DNA of 64,000 nt from Siphonodentalium dalli (taxonomy: Eukaryota; Mollusca; Scaphopoda; Gadilida; Siphonodentaliidae): positions 65,867,319 through 65,931,318 of the forward strand of contig CP136069.1 of the NCBI GenBank assembly GCA_032622095.1, read 5' to 3'. The position numbers were made by a program, and so were the translations under genes. Each line of letters begins with the position of its first letter. The stretch's first letter is position 1. The notes under the pieces are model-generated. The model ran no database searches, was not told the origin of the DNA, and saw nothing but the letters and a program-made list of their open reading frames with translations. Shown here one piece after another: positions 15,601 through 30,600 of this stretch.

Positions 15601-18600
15601 ATATCTGTGTAAGATTGGGCAGCATGGATGGCGTTAGCAGATGACTCCCGAGTGTCCATGAAGATACTGAAATTATCCAAACAAGTTACTGAAAATATGA
15701 TACCCGAGTGTGCATGAAGATACTGACATTATCCAAACAATTAAGACATTAAAAATATGATGCCTGAGTGTACATGAAGATACTGAAATTACCTAAACAA
15801 GATACAAAAAATATGATTCCCGAGTGTGCATGAAGATACTGAAATTATCCAAACAGGACACTGAAAATATGATACCCGAGTGTGTAAGAAGATACTGAAA
15901 TTATCCAAACAGGACACCGAAAATATGATACCCGATTGTGCATGAAGATACTGACATTATCCAAACAATTAAGACATTAAAAATATGATACCTGAGTGTA
16001 CATGAAGATACTGAAATTACCTAAACAAGATACACAAAATATGATTCCCAAGTGTGCATGAAGATACTGAAATTATCCAAACAAGACATTAAAAATATGA
16101 TACCTGAGTGTGCTTGAAGATACTGAAATTACCGAAACAAGATACTAAAATGTGATTCCCAAGTGTGCATGGACATATTGAAATTACCTAAACAAGATAC
16201 TAAAAATATTATTCCCGAGTGTGCATGGAGATACTGAAATTAGCCAAACAAGACAATAAAAATATGATTCCCCGAGTGCATAATGATACCAAAATTAGCC
16301 AAACAAGACACTAAAAATACGATTCCAGAGTGTGCATGAAGATACTGAAATCAGCCAAACAAGACACTAAAAATATGAAGATACAGCAAAATAGTCAAAC
16401 AGAATAAAATCCTATTTCCTGGTCAAACAACTAAAATATTGAAATGCTCATGAAAACTGATGGAATAAGAGGCATAAGGCCATTAAAATAATACCATCCC
16501 AGCTCTAACAAAATAGTCTTCTTACCTATCAAGTTACTATGCTTACCTATCAAGATACTCTGCTAATCTATCATAATACTCTGCTAATCTATCAAGATAC
16601 TCGGCTTACCTATCAAGCTACTAAGTTACTCAGCATACTTATCAAGATACAAAGATAATCTGCTAATCTATCAAGATACTAAGACACTCGGCCAACCTAT
16701 CAAAATACTAAGATACTCTATTAGCCTATCAAGATACTCTGCTAATATATCAAGAAGCTCTGCTAATCTATCAAGACATTCTGCTTACCTATCAAGACAT
16801 TCTGCTTACCTATCAAGATACTCAGCTAATCTATCAAGATACTGGGCTTACCTATCAAGATATTCTGCTTGACTTTTGAGATTTTCGGCATGATACCAGG
16901 CGTCATCAGACTTGATAGCACCCTGGTCCTCATACAGGTCAAGTTTATTGTTCATCGCCGTCGTCAGCTCAGAGTCAGAGTCCAGATGTGACACCAATTC
17001 CTCCACTTTCTGTAAAGATTTAACAAACAAAATCAAATATGAGGAAAATCTAAGAACAGATAGAGGAAAATATATTCTTGTTTGGATTAGTAAACATTCC
17101 AACCTAGGGTGTTCAAATAGAGAGAAGTCACTTCTACTAAATGCCAATGCAGATGACGTCACAAGCAATAAGTCATCTTGACTTGATTTCTCTCTGAATA
17201 GAGCCTGTCAAGGCTGTTCGTGGAAACATTAACTGGTTCAGTGCTGAAAGCCCATATTTGGACCCTATGTAAGAGTGCTGGAAGCACAGATATGGGCTTT
17301 GGCAATGACACTGTCTTGTTTAGTCAACTCTTGTTTAGTTTAATCATTTAAATAGCTTTTGTCAGGTAATATTTCAGAAATATTGTTACATATATAATTA
17401 AATTGGGACATTGTGAAGTTTGAATGGATGCCGACAAATAAAATTGTCAGAAAAGGTACTTATATCGCGAAAAGTTTGAGAAAATTACAAATGTTTTGCC
17501 CTAAGGGCGGCCGACAACCAAGCTCATAACCATAACCTAATCAGACATCCAGGCTCATATCGATAACCTACTTTGACAAACAGACTACCAGGCTCATAAC
17601 CATAGCCTAATGAGACATCCAGGCTCATAACCATTGCCTATTGAGACATCCAGACTCATAATCATTGCCCAATGAGACATCCAGACCCATAACCATAGTC
17701 TAATGAGACATCAAGGCTCATAACCATAGCCTAATGGCTAATGAGACATCCATGCCCATAGGCATAGCCATAGCCTAATGAGACATCCAGACTCATAACC
17801 ATAGCCTATTGAGACATCCAAGCTCATAACCATAACCTAGTGAGACATCCAGGCTCATAACATAATCACAAATGTATATATATGGGGGTCAAATTTGAGA
17901 AAAGAGTGCAAATTATCAACTGCGAGCATAAAATTAAATAATTTTCTGTTTGTTGAAATATATATACGCATTTTATTACGTGTATGTAGGATATTTAGCA
18001 GTGAACCAGTTAAGGTTGCTTCAAATTCACTTCTGAATGATAATATTGAGCATCGCCTTACAGTCTGCAAATATTGTGTCTGTCATTTGCAGAATGAGGT
18101 CCCCATTAGGTGAATTTAGTGACGCTATCCCGCACAGCAGGCTAGCATCACCAAATGCACCCTCTGCGAACATCATTCGTCTTAGGCCTCAACTGTTATG
18201 GGACACCTAGGATCAGACTGAAGTTCCCCAGTTGAAGTTGGTGATGTTCACCCATTAGTCACCTTCATTACGCATTTTATCTTCTGCAAATTTATAGGGT
18301 ATATAGAAACTTCCCAGAAGGGAAAAAGTAACTAAAAACATTGTTAATTTGAGACTATAGATACCTCCCAGAAGATGAGGCCTAAGCAGAATAATATCCC
18401 GCTGAGCAGGATAGCATCACTAAATTCACCCTCTGGGGACCTCAGTCTGCAAATGATAGACATACTACTTGCAAGCTTATTTAAACGTGTATACAGATAC
18501 AGCCTAGAGGTATGAGATAGAAAGAAGGAACTTCTCCCTAATTATGATGGAGAAGTGGACTTTTACTTTCTCCCAGGTTACAAACAAGCCTTGAAATAGT

Positions 18601-21600
18601 GTGTCTGTCATTTGCAGAATGAGGTCCCCAGAGGGTGAATTTAGTGATGCTAGCCCGCTATGCGGGGTGGCATCACCAAATTCACCCTCTGGGGACCTCA
18701 TTCTGTTTACAACTCAGCAGAATGAGGTTCCCAGAGGGTGAATTTGGTGATGCTAGCCCGCTATGCGGGGTAGCATCACTAAATTCACCCTCTGGGGACC
18801 TCATTCTGCAAATGACAGACACCCTATTTCAAGGCTTGGTTACAAAAGGAGAAGTAATATATCTGGGTTAGAATAAATCTTCTGTCTGTCGGCTAGCTGG
18901 TCCCTGGTTGACAGATTAAATGTGATGAAAAACAGATTGACAACACACATTCTTATACTAATTAACCCTCCCATGACTGGAGCTTCCTAAAATTTTGCAA
19001 AAACCCTGTGCCAGTGCATGATCTTCTATATGCGAGTCTCCCATAGGGAGCCTCGCATATATAACAGAATACATTGGCCTAACAATATTTACTTTGTAAG
19101 CCAGTGTATCCTCTTATGTATGTGAGGCCCCTATGGGAGACTTGTATATATAAGATAATGCACTGGCACATGATCTTCATAAAAGGTTAAATGCAGTGAC
19201 TCTCGATGGCAAAATCATTTTTATTAGTTTATTGCCAATAGTTGCATCCCGAATCAAGAGGTAAATATTTACAATTGAGAGTAGTTCGGATGATTTTTCT
19301 ATGGTATGGCCAATTTGCTTGAGATTTTCGGCGATGTAAGTACAATGTTGCATTCCTCAAGAATACTAACTTATCAGTTTCACGCACCATAATAAGTCCA
19401 TAATATGTCTTTAATACCTACCAGGAAGCCACTTTCTGCATCTGATAAGGCATCCCTGGAGTCATCAATCAGCGTAAACGCATGGTGCATGATTTCTGTC
19501 ACATTCGCTTCAGATGATTCTAAATGTTTAATCGTTGACTGAAAAATGAGATTAAAGGAGAATTTCATATTATACTGCATTGCACCGAACTTACTAGGAA
19601 AGCCACATGACGGTTTGCGCTCCAAATTACACCTAATAATATTCACTTTTGAATTTTTCCCGGTATCGAAATATGTTGAAAAATACAATTCTATGAGCAT
19701 TATATGTCCCATGAAAGACACATTAAAGTCATAAAAAATACAACTTTGAACACGATGATTGGTCCCAATAAATAAATAGCCATTAGTATTTATCGGAATT
19801 CTGGAATCAGAAACAGAATGTCCAGAAAAGGTATATTGCGTTATCTTAATACAAAACTATTTTTAAACTTCACGCACTGCTTTCTCTTCATCAATAATTG
19901 CCGAATCAAGTATGACCGATGCATTTTTAACTGAGATATTGGAGTTCATATGATTGAACATATTACCAAACACAGTAGTGAATCATAAATCCAAATCTAA
20001 AAATAACGTATCAGAGAATCAGATATTAACCCTTTCTATACTAAAACATCATTGATGAGTAGTTATCCCATAGGAAATGTTCAGATAATAAGTTCAACAA
20101 AGACCATTATGGAACTTATTATCTAAGCATTTCCCTCAATAAATAGGGCTTCTTCTGCACTTTTATTTATCTGTTGTCTGCTTTTACCACAATAACATCC
20201 CTCCAAATGAATAATAGACCATTCCAAAGTACACTTTATAACTGACTGGGAGAATCTATTTATTATAGAAATGGTTAATCTTTATGTGATCTAAGCACAG
20301 ATAATAATACCTCTATCTCCTTCATCAGGAAACCCTTGAGGTTGTGTATGATTGAGAACACAGCTGTCGAATCAGACGACGATATTCCGGAACTATTCTG
20401 GAGGTCATTAAGTCGGTGAATAACATCTGTGAAATCATCTTCAATGCTGAACGCTCGCTCTTTATTTGGATCAGTCAAGTTGTAGAGTCTGTGTGAATTC
20501 TCCAAAGCTGAAAAATTTTAAGTAACTAATGTTTGAACATCTTCAGTGAATTTGCCCATCAGATCCTAGTATGTCATACTTGTATGTTATAAACTATTTC
20601 ATGTCTATATGCAATATTATTAGTTCCATTCCCATTTTTATACAGAGTCCGAAAAAAAAACTTCCATATTTTAATAATTATTCACACTCTCGGTGACCAG
20701 TGACCACTTTTATCTGTATATATAAGAGTAGGATCTGCCTATCTGTCTGTTCGCGATTTTACTCCCAGAACCCTGCACCCATTTCAACCAAATTTGGTGT
20801 GGTGACTCGAAGTACCCCAGTGGATGTTATAACAGCATTAATTTTTCCGAATTTTGATTTTAAAAACAGAAAATTTAATTTAAAAAAAAATTTAATGTAT
20901 GTGTAAAATTGAGCAAGTTCAACCTGAAAAAAAATGAAAATTAAATAAAAACAAATATAATAAATAAATTTGTTTTCTTCTTTGCGCACAAGGGGCCGCT
21001 GCAATGTGTACCGACATTCAATAAAGGCTCCTTTCGGGAACCTGTTTCAGCTAGTTGATAATATTTCGGGAACATGTTTCAGCTGGTTGAAAATAATCAA
21101 ATAAAACAGATGAAAATGGCACCAATAACATACAGCTAAATTATACTACTTACACGAAGCAGAAAATTCCTGTTCATACATGTTGTTGAATTTGGTGTCA
21201 TTGAAGTTAGGCTTCTCAATATCCTCCAATACTATGTTGCTTCTCTCGATATGTGTGTTTATGTTGGTGACTTGAATTCCAGCAAGTATCCTCTCCAATA
21301 CGTCACGGATGTGAGCAACAGCATCTGTATTTAAATAAAGCCTTGATATTCAGGTACAGTAATGCCCTAAATAAATGAGAGCTTTCCGATGAATGGCAAC
21401 AAGCCATATTTCCGACTAAATCCTGAAAAGTTACCCATAATTCTGATGTGGTTAAGGAGTCAATTATTTAGGGCATTACTGTACTTAAGATGGCTGCAGG
21501 TAAGACCTTGTCTAGCATTCGATTAGAATAAGATTTGGACTGAACAAGAAATGACATTTCATGGCTATCATCAGGAACATCATGTGGAAAGCCATATATC

Positions 21601-24600
21601 TACTATTAAAGGTGACATTAGTCCATTATATTTTCCTCACCTCTGTTGTTGTTAACATGCACATATTTTGATACCTCTGTTGTTATACGCATATAAAATT
21701 TTGACAACTTTCTCGGGACATGCTCATGTTAGCATTTTCAATCGCAAAGCGATTTATGTACAGAATAATGAAGTAGAAGAAATGTATTGAATTATCGTAT
21801 TGTATCATATCGTATCATATCACACATTTCTTTTTCATGCATATATCACCAACTCTGCAGAATGAGGTCAGCAGAGGCTGAATTTGGTGACAATAGCCCA
21901 CCATGTGTGATAGCATCATTAAATTTACCCTGTGGGAATTTCATTCTGCAAATGACATACAGTATTTCAAGATATTTCATAGTCAATCAAATAACAGATT
22001 CACAAATTTACAGTTCAAGCATGCAATAATTATGCATTTGCATATCTTATCATTGAGATATTGTTGTGCACAGTCTTTGAATGACTTGTAAGCAAGCCTT
22101 GAAATAGTGTGTCTGTCATTTGCAGAATGAGGTCCCCAGAGGGTGAATTTAGTTATGCTACCCCGCATAGCGAGCTAGCATCACCAAATTCACCCTCTGG
22201 GGACCTCATTCTGCTTACACCTCAGCAGAATGAGGTTCCCATAGGGTTAATTTGGTGATGCTAGCCCGCTATGTGGGGTAGCATCACTAAATTCACCCTC
22301 TGGGGACCTCATTCTGCAAATGACAGACACATTATTTCAAGGCTTGCTCGTAAGTCATAGCGAGCATCCTGAACTGTATCCGCACGGAAACTGGATGCCA
22401 GTGTAGCATGACAAAATGGAAAGACAGATAAACCTGTGACATAATGCCAAATAAAAAATAATATTTGAGTCTCAAACAATTTTTGTTCTGAATAAATGAG
22501 GGAGGGAGGATGTTATTTTTTTTTGCACATCGTAAGCATGATTCATGATAGGTCCCTTGTCTAGTAATAGTCAGAAAATGTAGAGGGAACTTTGTTATGC
22601 ATGTACATTCGTTTAATCTGATATAAAAATTACATAGTGCTACTAGTATATAACACCTATATTGGGACTACCTATGTTCTAATGCCCCTGACTATTCACA
22701 ATTGTTATTGACTTCTCTCCATTATAACATTTGTACACCAGACTATGATGATCAGCTAATCATTATCTTCAATGTAGTCATCTACTTAATGTTCTATGTC
22801 AATATATGTATACATTATAGTCAATATACACACATTACAGCTCCTGTATTTTGCAATTAATGCTCAATACGTAATGGACATGTTAGTAAAAACATACCAG
22901 TACCAAACCAATTATTTGTTTAATTTCCCAAAATCTTTTTTTCTTAATTTCTTGGTCATAATATCAAACATCGAAATAAAATGTCCAATTCTGGCCATTT
23001 GTTCAAATACAGTGGCGCCTGAGAAACATATATATTTAATTTTGGATGGCCTAATATAACAAAACAGATATAAAAACAAGGTAGAATACAGAACAGAATA
23101 CAAACCATCAGTCTCAACATTAGCACCGTGAGTCAGCAGCCTCATTCCATCGCCCTCATCCTTAAGGTCAAGGGCATTGTCGAGTAGTGTCTCACTAATG
23201 GCGGATGCTGTGTCACTCTGCAAATAGAAAAATTGTTGCAACAAGTGCGCTCCACAAAGTAAGATGAGGTTTATTAATTTTCTGAGGTGGCTTAATTCAT
23301 AGGATGTTTTATCCAGCCTACATTCAGGGCTGAGAATATGGTGCCGGACATTTGCAGAATGAGGTCCCCAGAGGGTGAATTTAGTGATGCTACCACACAT
23401 GGTGGGCTAACATCACTAAATTTACCCTCTGGGGACCTCATTCTGATTCGGCCTCATCTTCTCTGGAAGGTATCTTAATTATCAAATTAACAAGATTTTT
23501 AGAAACTTCTTCACAAAGATTCATTTTCCTTTTTAGTTTCTCTATGGTCCAAATACACATTACATAACCGAAGTGTCCAATGGGCTCACATCACAATATT
23601 AACCATCTGGGAACTTAAATCTGAGTCTAGGTCCTTTGATTATTTGTTGTACTGAAAGTGTAATATCAGGACAAAATCACACAAAATTATAGACAATTGA
23701 ATCCATTAAACTAGGGCATGAGAGTCAGCACTTTTCCAGATTCGAAATCCGATATCGAAACGAGGAGCCGATGTCAACATGGAATCGATTCAAATCGGTT
23801 AGCTGCCAGTTTTGAACATAGGTCATCGAAGTCAGTCCCGATTTTATTCCTGTTAGGTGTCGATAAAGTTCAGTTTAATTATGTTGACAGAATAAAATGC
23901 CAGGCTCATTTGGACAGTTCGTCCCTAATATGATCTTTTTTGACGATATACCTAAGTGAACAAACCTCTAATACGAAATTAGCATATTACAACAAATATC
24001 ATGGAAGCATCACTCCTATATTTTATCATTCTGAGCAAAATGTCCAACATAGTGATGGGGACAAATTGGATAGTCAAAACTATGGTCCAATTCGGTGTTG
24101 ACACCGAATCACAATGGCGATATCGTCATCGAATCAAATCTTAAATACTCGCAGGACCCTATTTCGAACAATATTTTAGCACTCACTCGACCGAGGCTGG
24201 TAGTAGACAACTTGTCCAAGAACTCCAATTCATTTGTCAGTCCTTCGGTTGTCAAATTGTCCAAGAGGACAAATGTGTCATCTAATTCATGCTGAAAAAA
24301 AATCAAAATTTTCAATCAACATATTCATGAACACACAAAGCTTATTTTTATTATCTTATCTAATTTCATGATAATATATCAGGAAAGCTAGAATTTTATG
24401 AAAATATATCAGGAAAGTTAGAATTTTATGAAAATATAATCGGGAAAGCTAGAATTTTAAGAAAATATATCGGAAAAGCTAGAATTTTATGAAAATATAT
24501 CGGGAAAGCTAAAATTTTATGAAAATATATCGGGGAAAGCTAGAATTTTATAAAAATATATCGGGGAAAGCTAGAATTTTATAAAAATATTGATTATCAG

Positions 24601-27600
24601 GATTTCTACCAAGTACATTTGTTAGGAACACCAAGTCTAGAATTTTAAGAAAATATATCGGAAAAGCTAGAATTTTATGAAAATATATCGGGAAGCTAGA
24701 ATTTTATAAAAATATATCGGGGAAAGCCAGAATTTTATATATATATAGATTATCGGGATTTCTACCAAGTACTTTTGTTAGGAACACTAAGACTACTGTC
24801 CTCACCTTTAGCCCCTTGATGGTGTCGTTGACAATGGTCAGTCTCCTGAGAGATGCCATACCAATCGAAACCGTGTCCAAGTCACGTCGAACAATCGTAA
24901 TGTTCTGATCAATTGTATCCATATCGTCCAAAAGAATATGTACGCAATAGTCACACTCTGAAAATAAAATGCTTGAAATGGTAAAACCTCTCTGATGGAA
25001 TAAATTGGCAATAATGATGAGTTTATATGAAATTGTCAATTTATTATTTATATATATACTGTAAAATCCTTTTAATTTATGAGGGTCTATTATAAGTTGA
25101 TTTTGTGGTGCGACCCAACTACAAAATCAACATCAAACAAACTAATTGATTCAGGATTGGTAAAGTAAAGCTCAATTTACAAGATGGAAAAGGAGATTAG
25201 GCATAAAGTCTATTTTCGGCATGTCATAAAATGGGTTGACAAAAACACAGAAGACGAGATGAAACGCAATTAATTAAATTAGTCAGTGGCTTATTCAATT
25301 GTTTATATACAACAGTCTGATCACTGCTATAATAGTTTGTATAAACATTGTTTAATGAATTGATCTCTTAGTAAAGGTTAATGGTTTCACCATGCGCAGG
25401 TTACATAAAACAATATATGACTACCTCGCCAGCATGTGAAATGAAGCTGGTAACTATTAGTGTACTGAAATTGCGATGCCCTTTCCATGCCAGAATACCT
25501 GGAGGTCTGATTTATCAATAATGTCTATTCAAACATGTCATAAACCTACTATTTTGGGAACCGTTGTGGTGGATATCTGACCCACAAATTAGCCTTTTTA
25601 TAGGAACCACGAAAATTGAGGCCGACAAAATCAATGCCACTCACAGTAATCTTCATTTTACGAAATATTTTGCAAATAAAATATGTATATAAAGCATTTT
25701 GTGCCTCTGTATATAAAGCCATACCGTGACATCCCTGACTTGGAACGAGAACCCATCTCGGCAGACAGCGATCACAGTTCTCGCCTCCTACACCAGGCAT
25801 ACACTGACATTTCCCCGTGTCCTGTTCACAAGATACCGCTGCCTGTGTCATACAAGTACATTCTGAAATAGAAAGAGGAGATTTACATACAACAGCCATG
25901 ACAAATTTCATATTGATCCGACAAAAGTAGGACTAATCGCCCGTGCCAAACAATTTAGTCATGCAAAGAGTAAAATCTAAGATGGCTGCCAAAATAACTA
26001 TATCCTGTCTACATGTCAATGTCAACAGTCGTGACAAATTTCAGAATGATCCGACCAAATGTACGACCTGTAGCCCTTGCTAATGGAAATTGTTGACAGA
26101 TGTCTCCACACACACACAGGTGACGGATACCAAGCCATGACAATAGCTCAAACTTTACAAAGTAAAGTGGAGCTAAAATGAAATCTTGACTGGATTTATT
26201 ATACAAACTGCCAAGAAATGTTACGTAATGTCGCAATTCCAATGTAAATACATGACGTCACTAAATACCCCACCATATAACTAAAATGTGCAACATTGCG
26301 GGGTCTATCAGCTTATACCAGCTTAATGACAAGATCCTGAGCTTTATAATCATAAGTACCTTTGCGCAAATAAGTTATGATTTAACGAAATTTGTATATT
26401 CTTGAACAAAACTTGTATGACAGGAGTTTACATCAAACAATCGCTAGCGCATATTATGTAAATTAGCGTTATTTCTTCACACAATGGGATTTATAAATAG
26501 TCCAGGAACACGTCACTAAATTTTTTACCCAAAAATCATAAATATCGTTTTAAGTTCATTTATGGGCCATACAAGGCAATATTACCTAACACGAAATGAG
26601 AGTCGAGAGAAGCAAGATGGCGTCACCCATAATTGCAAATATTTGATAAAATAGAGATTACCGCTTTCAATTGGCTGAAACTTTGTTGTGCCAAATCTAA
26701 TCTCGATAATTTTTGGACAGCTAAAACAGTTGTAATATGAATTTTATAAAACACTAAACTATTTTTATACCATCGTGTATTTATCAAAATATAAATAATA
26801 AAGTCCAGCACTGAGACGAGGGTAGAATGCGAGGTTACGTCATGGCCGGAAAACGAGCCAGTCAGGTATATATGCAATTACGTTCTGGCCGGAATACCGG
26901 GCAGCTGGATTCAAAGGGATAATAAAGAGTTTCACTCACGCTGACAACCATATGGTCCAATATTCCAATGTCCAAATGCACACTGGTCACACTTTTCACC
27001 GATGACATTTGGTTGACACTGGCACATTCCAGTTCTGATGTCGCACTGCTCCAACGCTGAACCATTTCCACAGTCACATGGTCGGCATCCATCACAGGTA
27101 TCAAAGCCATAATAGCCATGCTAGTAAGAAACAATAGAGGCTTGAGTGATAGTTCTAAATTCAAGAAAAGCCAAGAATATACAAGAAGAAAGTTTAATAC
27201 ATCTGAAGAATGAAAATAGTGCTCAAATCATGGGGGGGGGGGGGGGTTGACTATAGGATTATCATTCTCACCTCACACTCGCCACAGTTGTCGCTGGTGA
27301 CATTGCTCTTACATGAGCATTCTCCACTGTAACGACTGCAGCTTTCTGATCCACAGTAGTCACAATCACAACCTGTTCATAAAGACAACCTTTAAAGATG
27401 AATTATCGGCTTAAAGCCACATGGCGGTTTGCGCTCCAATAGGGAGCCTCACATATATAAGAGAAATCATTGGCATAACAATATTTACCTTGACCTTGTA
27501 AGCCAGTGCATTCTCTTATCTATGTCAGGCTCCCAATTGGAGACTCGCATATATACACAGAATGACACAAGTGTGTTAATGGGTTATCGTGGAAGGATAG

Positions 27601-30600
27601 AACTCGAGGTGCAGCCTCGAGTTCTATCCTTCCGTAATGGCACAATTGCACATCAACAAACCAATTAACACACGTAGCATTCTGTGTTTGTTACACGCCA
27701 CCCGTTCTTGAATCCGTGCATTAAAAAGTATAGGCTTTCAAGGTTTATTTAGGCACATACAGGGCTTGTTTTATCATGCGTGATGATACATTCCATACGG
27801 ATTTGTAAATATGGAACAGCAATAACACTGTACTTCTAGGACCAAGCATGCAATAAATAAAAGAATGCACTGGCACAGGATATAATGCTGCATCAGCAGC
27901 GCTTCGGTCATGAAAACAATATTATTTGATATTGAATTTTTTTTATCCATTTATTTCAAAGTTTCGATGTTTTAGAATGACAGCTATAATTATTTGTTTA
28001 TTTTTCAATAACATGACATTCTTGGTAATAGGATGGCAGGCTGTTAATAATTTATGAAGGGCCGCCTATAGAACAGTAATGCCCGAGAAACTCATGTTAT
28101 TACTATTGTTGCCATGACCCAAAAATTGTATGTCATTTGTTGCTGAAACATTTGTCAAATATTAAATTAAAACCATTTAAAGTGAAAATTCATTATCGGC
28201 CCACTGCTGCAGGGAGTGATAAGATTTCATCATACCAATAACACTATTAATACTCGATATAGAGTATTAACAGTTTTAACTGGGAATGGTAAAGTGGTAA
28301 TAATTCTATTCCAACTTACGAGCACAGTTTTTGGCTTCGACAGCATCACCATGGAACCAATCAGCACATATCTCACATCTTTGTCCAGCAGTGTTATTCA
28401 GACACTCAAGACAAGCTCCGGTCTCATGATCGCATGCATAGTGATTTGCCAAGTCAATATTCCTGCTGCAGTTACACAATTGGCATGAGCCTCCGATTTC
28501 ACTGGGGTAACCAAAGTAACCCGGGCCACACCTCTCACAGAATCGTCCATAATAGCCTTCTTCACACCCATAGCAACCGACCATAATGTCAGCTTCATCT
28601 ACGTAGCAAGTGTCGGCAAAGCTGGAAGTATTGAACAAAAGGTATTCTTATTTATAATATTTCATTTTATGAATGGATGTAGCCTAGTGTTACAGTTCAG
28701 ATAGGGCCCTGCGAATCAATTTGATTCGATGCGATTCGGAATCGTTTATCTGATGCGATTCGAAATCGGCTGCCCTATTCAAATTTTTTTGAATCTGTTC
28801 TCTCAGGTATATTGACTGCATTCGCATGGTTTATATATACTATAGAGTACTTAATTACACCATTACTCTTGTGCTAAGAAACTTTGTGATACCAGCGAAC
28901 GCATCCAAATACAGACAACACTGTTGCAAATGATCTATTAATGGACCACCCAATTATTTAATTCATTATTATCTCAGTAAGAATGACGTAAACCCAACAT
29001 GACTCCAGGAGTCAATGAGTTGAATGTGAAATTACAGCCAAACTCACCTCAGAAGTCTCTATTCCATACACTGCTATATATAGGTCAAGGAATTCAGAAT
29101 GATACAATTTAAATGGCGGATTTCACTACAACACGATGATCGTCGAAGGTTGCCGACTTCGAAAGTTATAAATAATAAATAAATAATGTTATAGGTAATA
29201 TAACCTATTAAAGGTTATGGGTGATCCATTGAGGTTTTTGGTTCATTATGGCTACAAATTTAAGTGCTTCTCCACTCTTGATACACTCGACATAACGATT
29301 GGATTCGAGATTTTATGAGATTTTGATTTGAAAAGAAAACACCCAATTCGCAGGGCCCGAAGTTTAGACCACATAAATGAAAATTATGTGTGGTTAGGCA
29401 CCTACCTCATTCACCATAATTATCCTAGAATTAAAAAGCATTTGCACTGCATGAAATACTGTGTGTCATTCTATGTGTATACTTACTTGTTTGATGGAAC
29501 TGGAAGTGGGCAGGAACATATGTTACATGCCTCTCTGTATGGATCACCATGGTAACCACGCAGACAATTCTCACAGTGTTCACCAGTTGTGTTGTCTTTG
29601 CAGTCCTGAAAGAAGCAACACATGTCAAACTTCAGCGCAGTAGCAACACATGTCCAACTTCAACGCAGTAAATTTTCAGAATTTCAATATGAGAGTGATA
29701 AGTACAGATAAAAGTAAGAATTTTATTGAATATATGCATTCTAAAAAATTGACAGAAACCTACTCTGTGCTGTGAAATAATTAAATATTGGAAGAATTGA
29801 TAAAACATTTGCTCCAATAGAATACACAGAATAAATGTAAAAAGTATATAAAAGTTTTTTGGAAATTAACGGTCTTATACATATGAAACCAATATATTTT
29901 ATTGTCAAAGGAACGTCCTCTAAATCTTCGAAAATATCCTCACATGAATAAAATTAACGAGAGGCCGATCACGATCGGCAGATGTTAACCCATCCCTTGG
30001 CAATAGTAAATTACTATGATCGGAATCATAAATGAGAGTTTTGATGTTGAATTATAGAGTATACTGTTATGTACTATTATAGACCATGTACATAACACAA
30101 ATTATTGGAATTTATCGGTCACTCGCATTTATATAAGAGAATACACTGGAACAGGATCTGTAATGCTGCACCACCACAGCCTTGGGTTAAATGTGAAAAG
30201 GTGACCTGGACATGGAATACTTGGTCAAGAGATTCCAATTTAAGTTTACAATGATAATATATCAATTCTACAAACAAAGAGCCGTCAAGATAAAGACACC
30301 TCACAACAAGAGATGGACTGTCGTCCGGTGCATACCCCCTCATGGCATACCGCCTAGTGTGGGCACATCTATAACTTATGATGGCTATACTCAGACATAT
30401 AGACCCAGAAATCAGCATTTTCATATAAACAAAGATGAATAACTATAGAACAAAAAACCAAAACAAACATTTGAATGTGCCATTAAATGTCCTCATAGTG
30501 GTGAACATCCATTACAAAATTTCATTGAGATCCGAGCATTACTGTTCAAGTTATGAGCTGAACAGACATCGGATGGATCAAACATCCAACATTTCCAGAT

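Noticed and set aside
22912-23400. 162-residue minus-strand open frame
   Set aside because: Only the part at 23106-23217 is coding; the rest is intron and a MITE arm.
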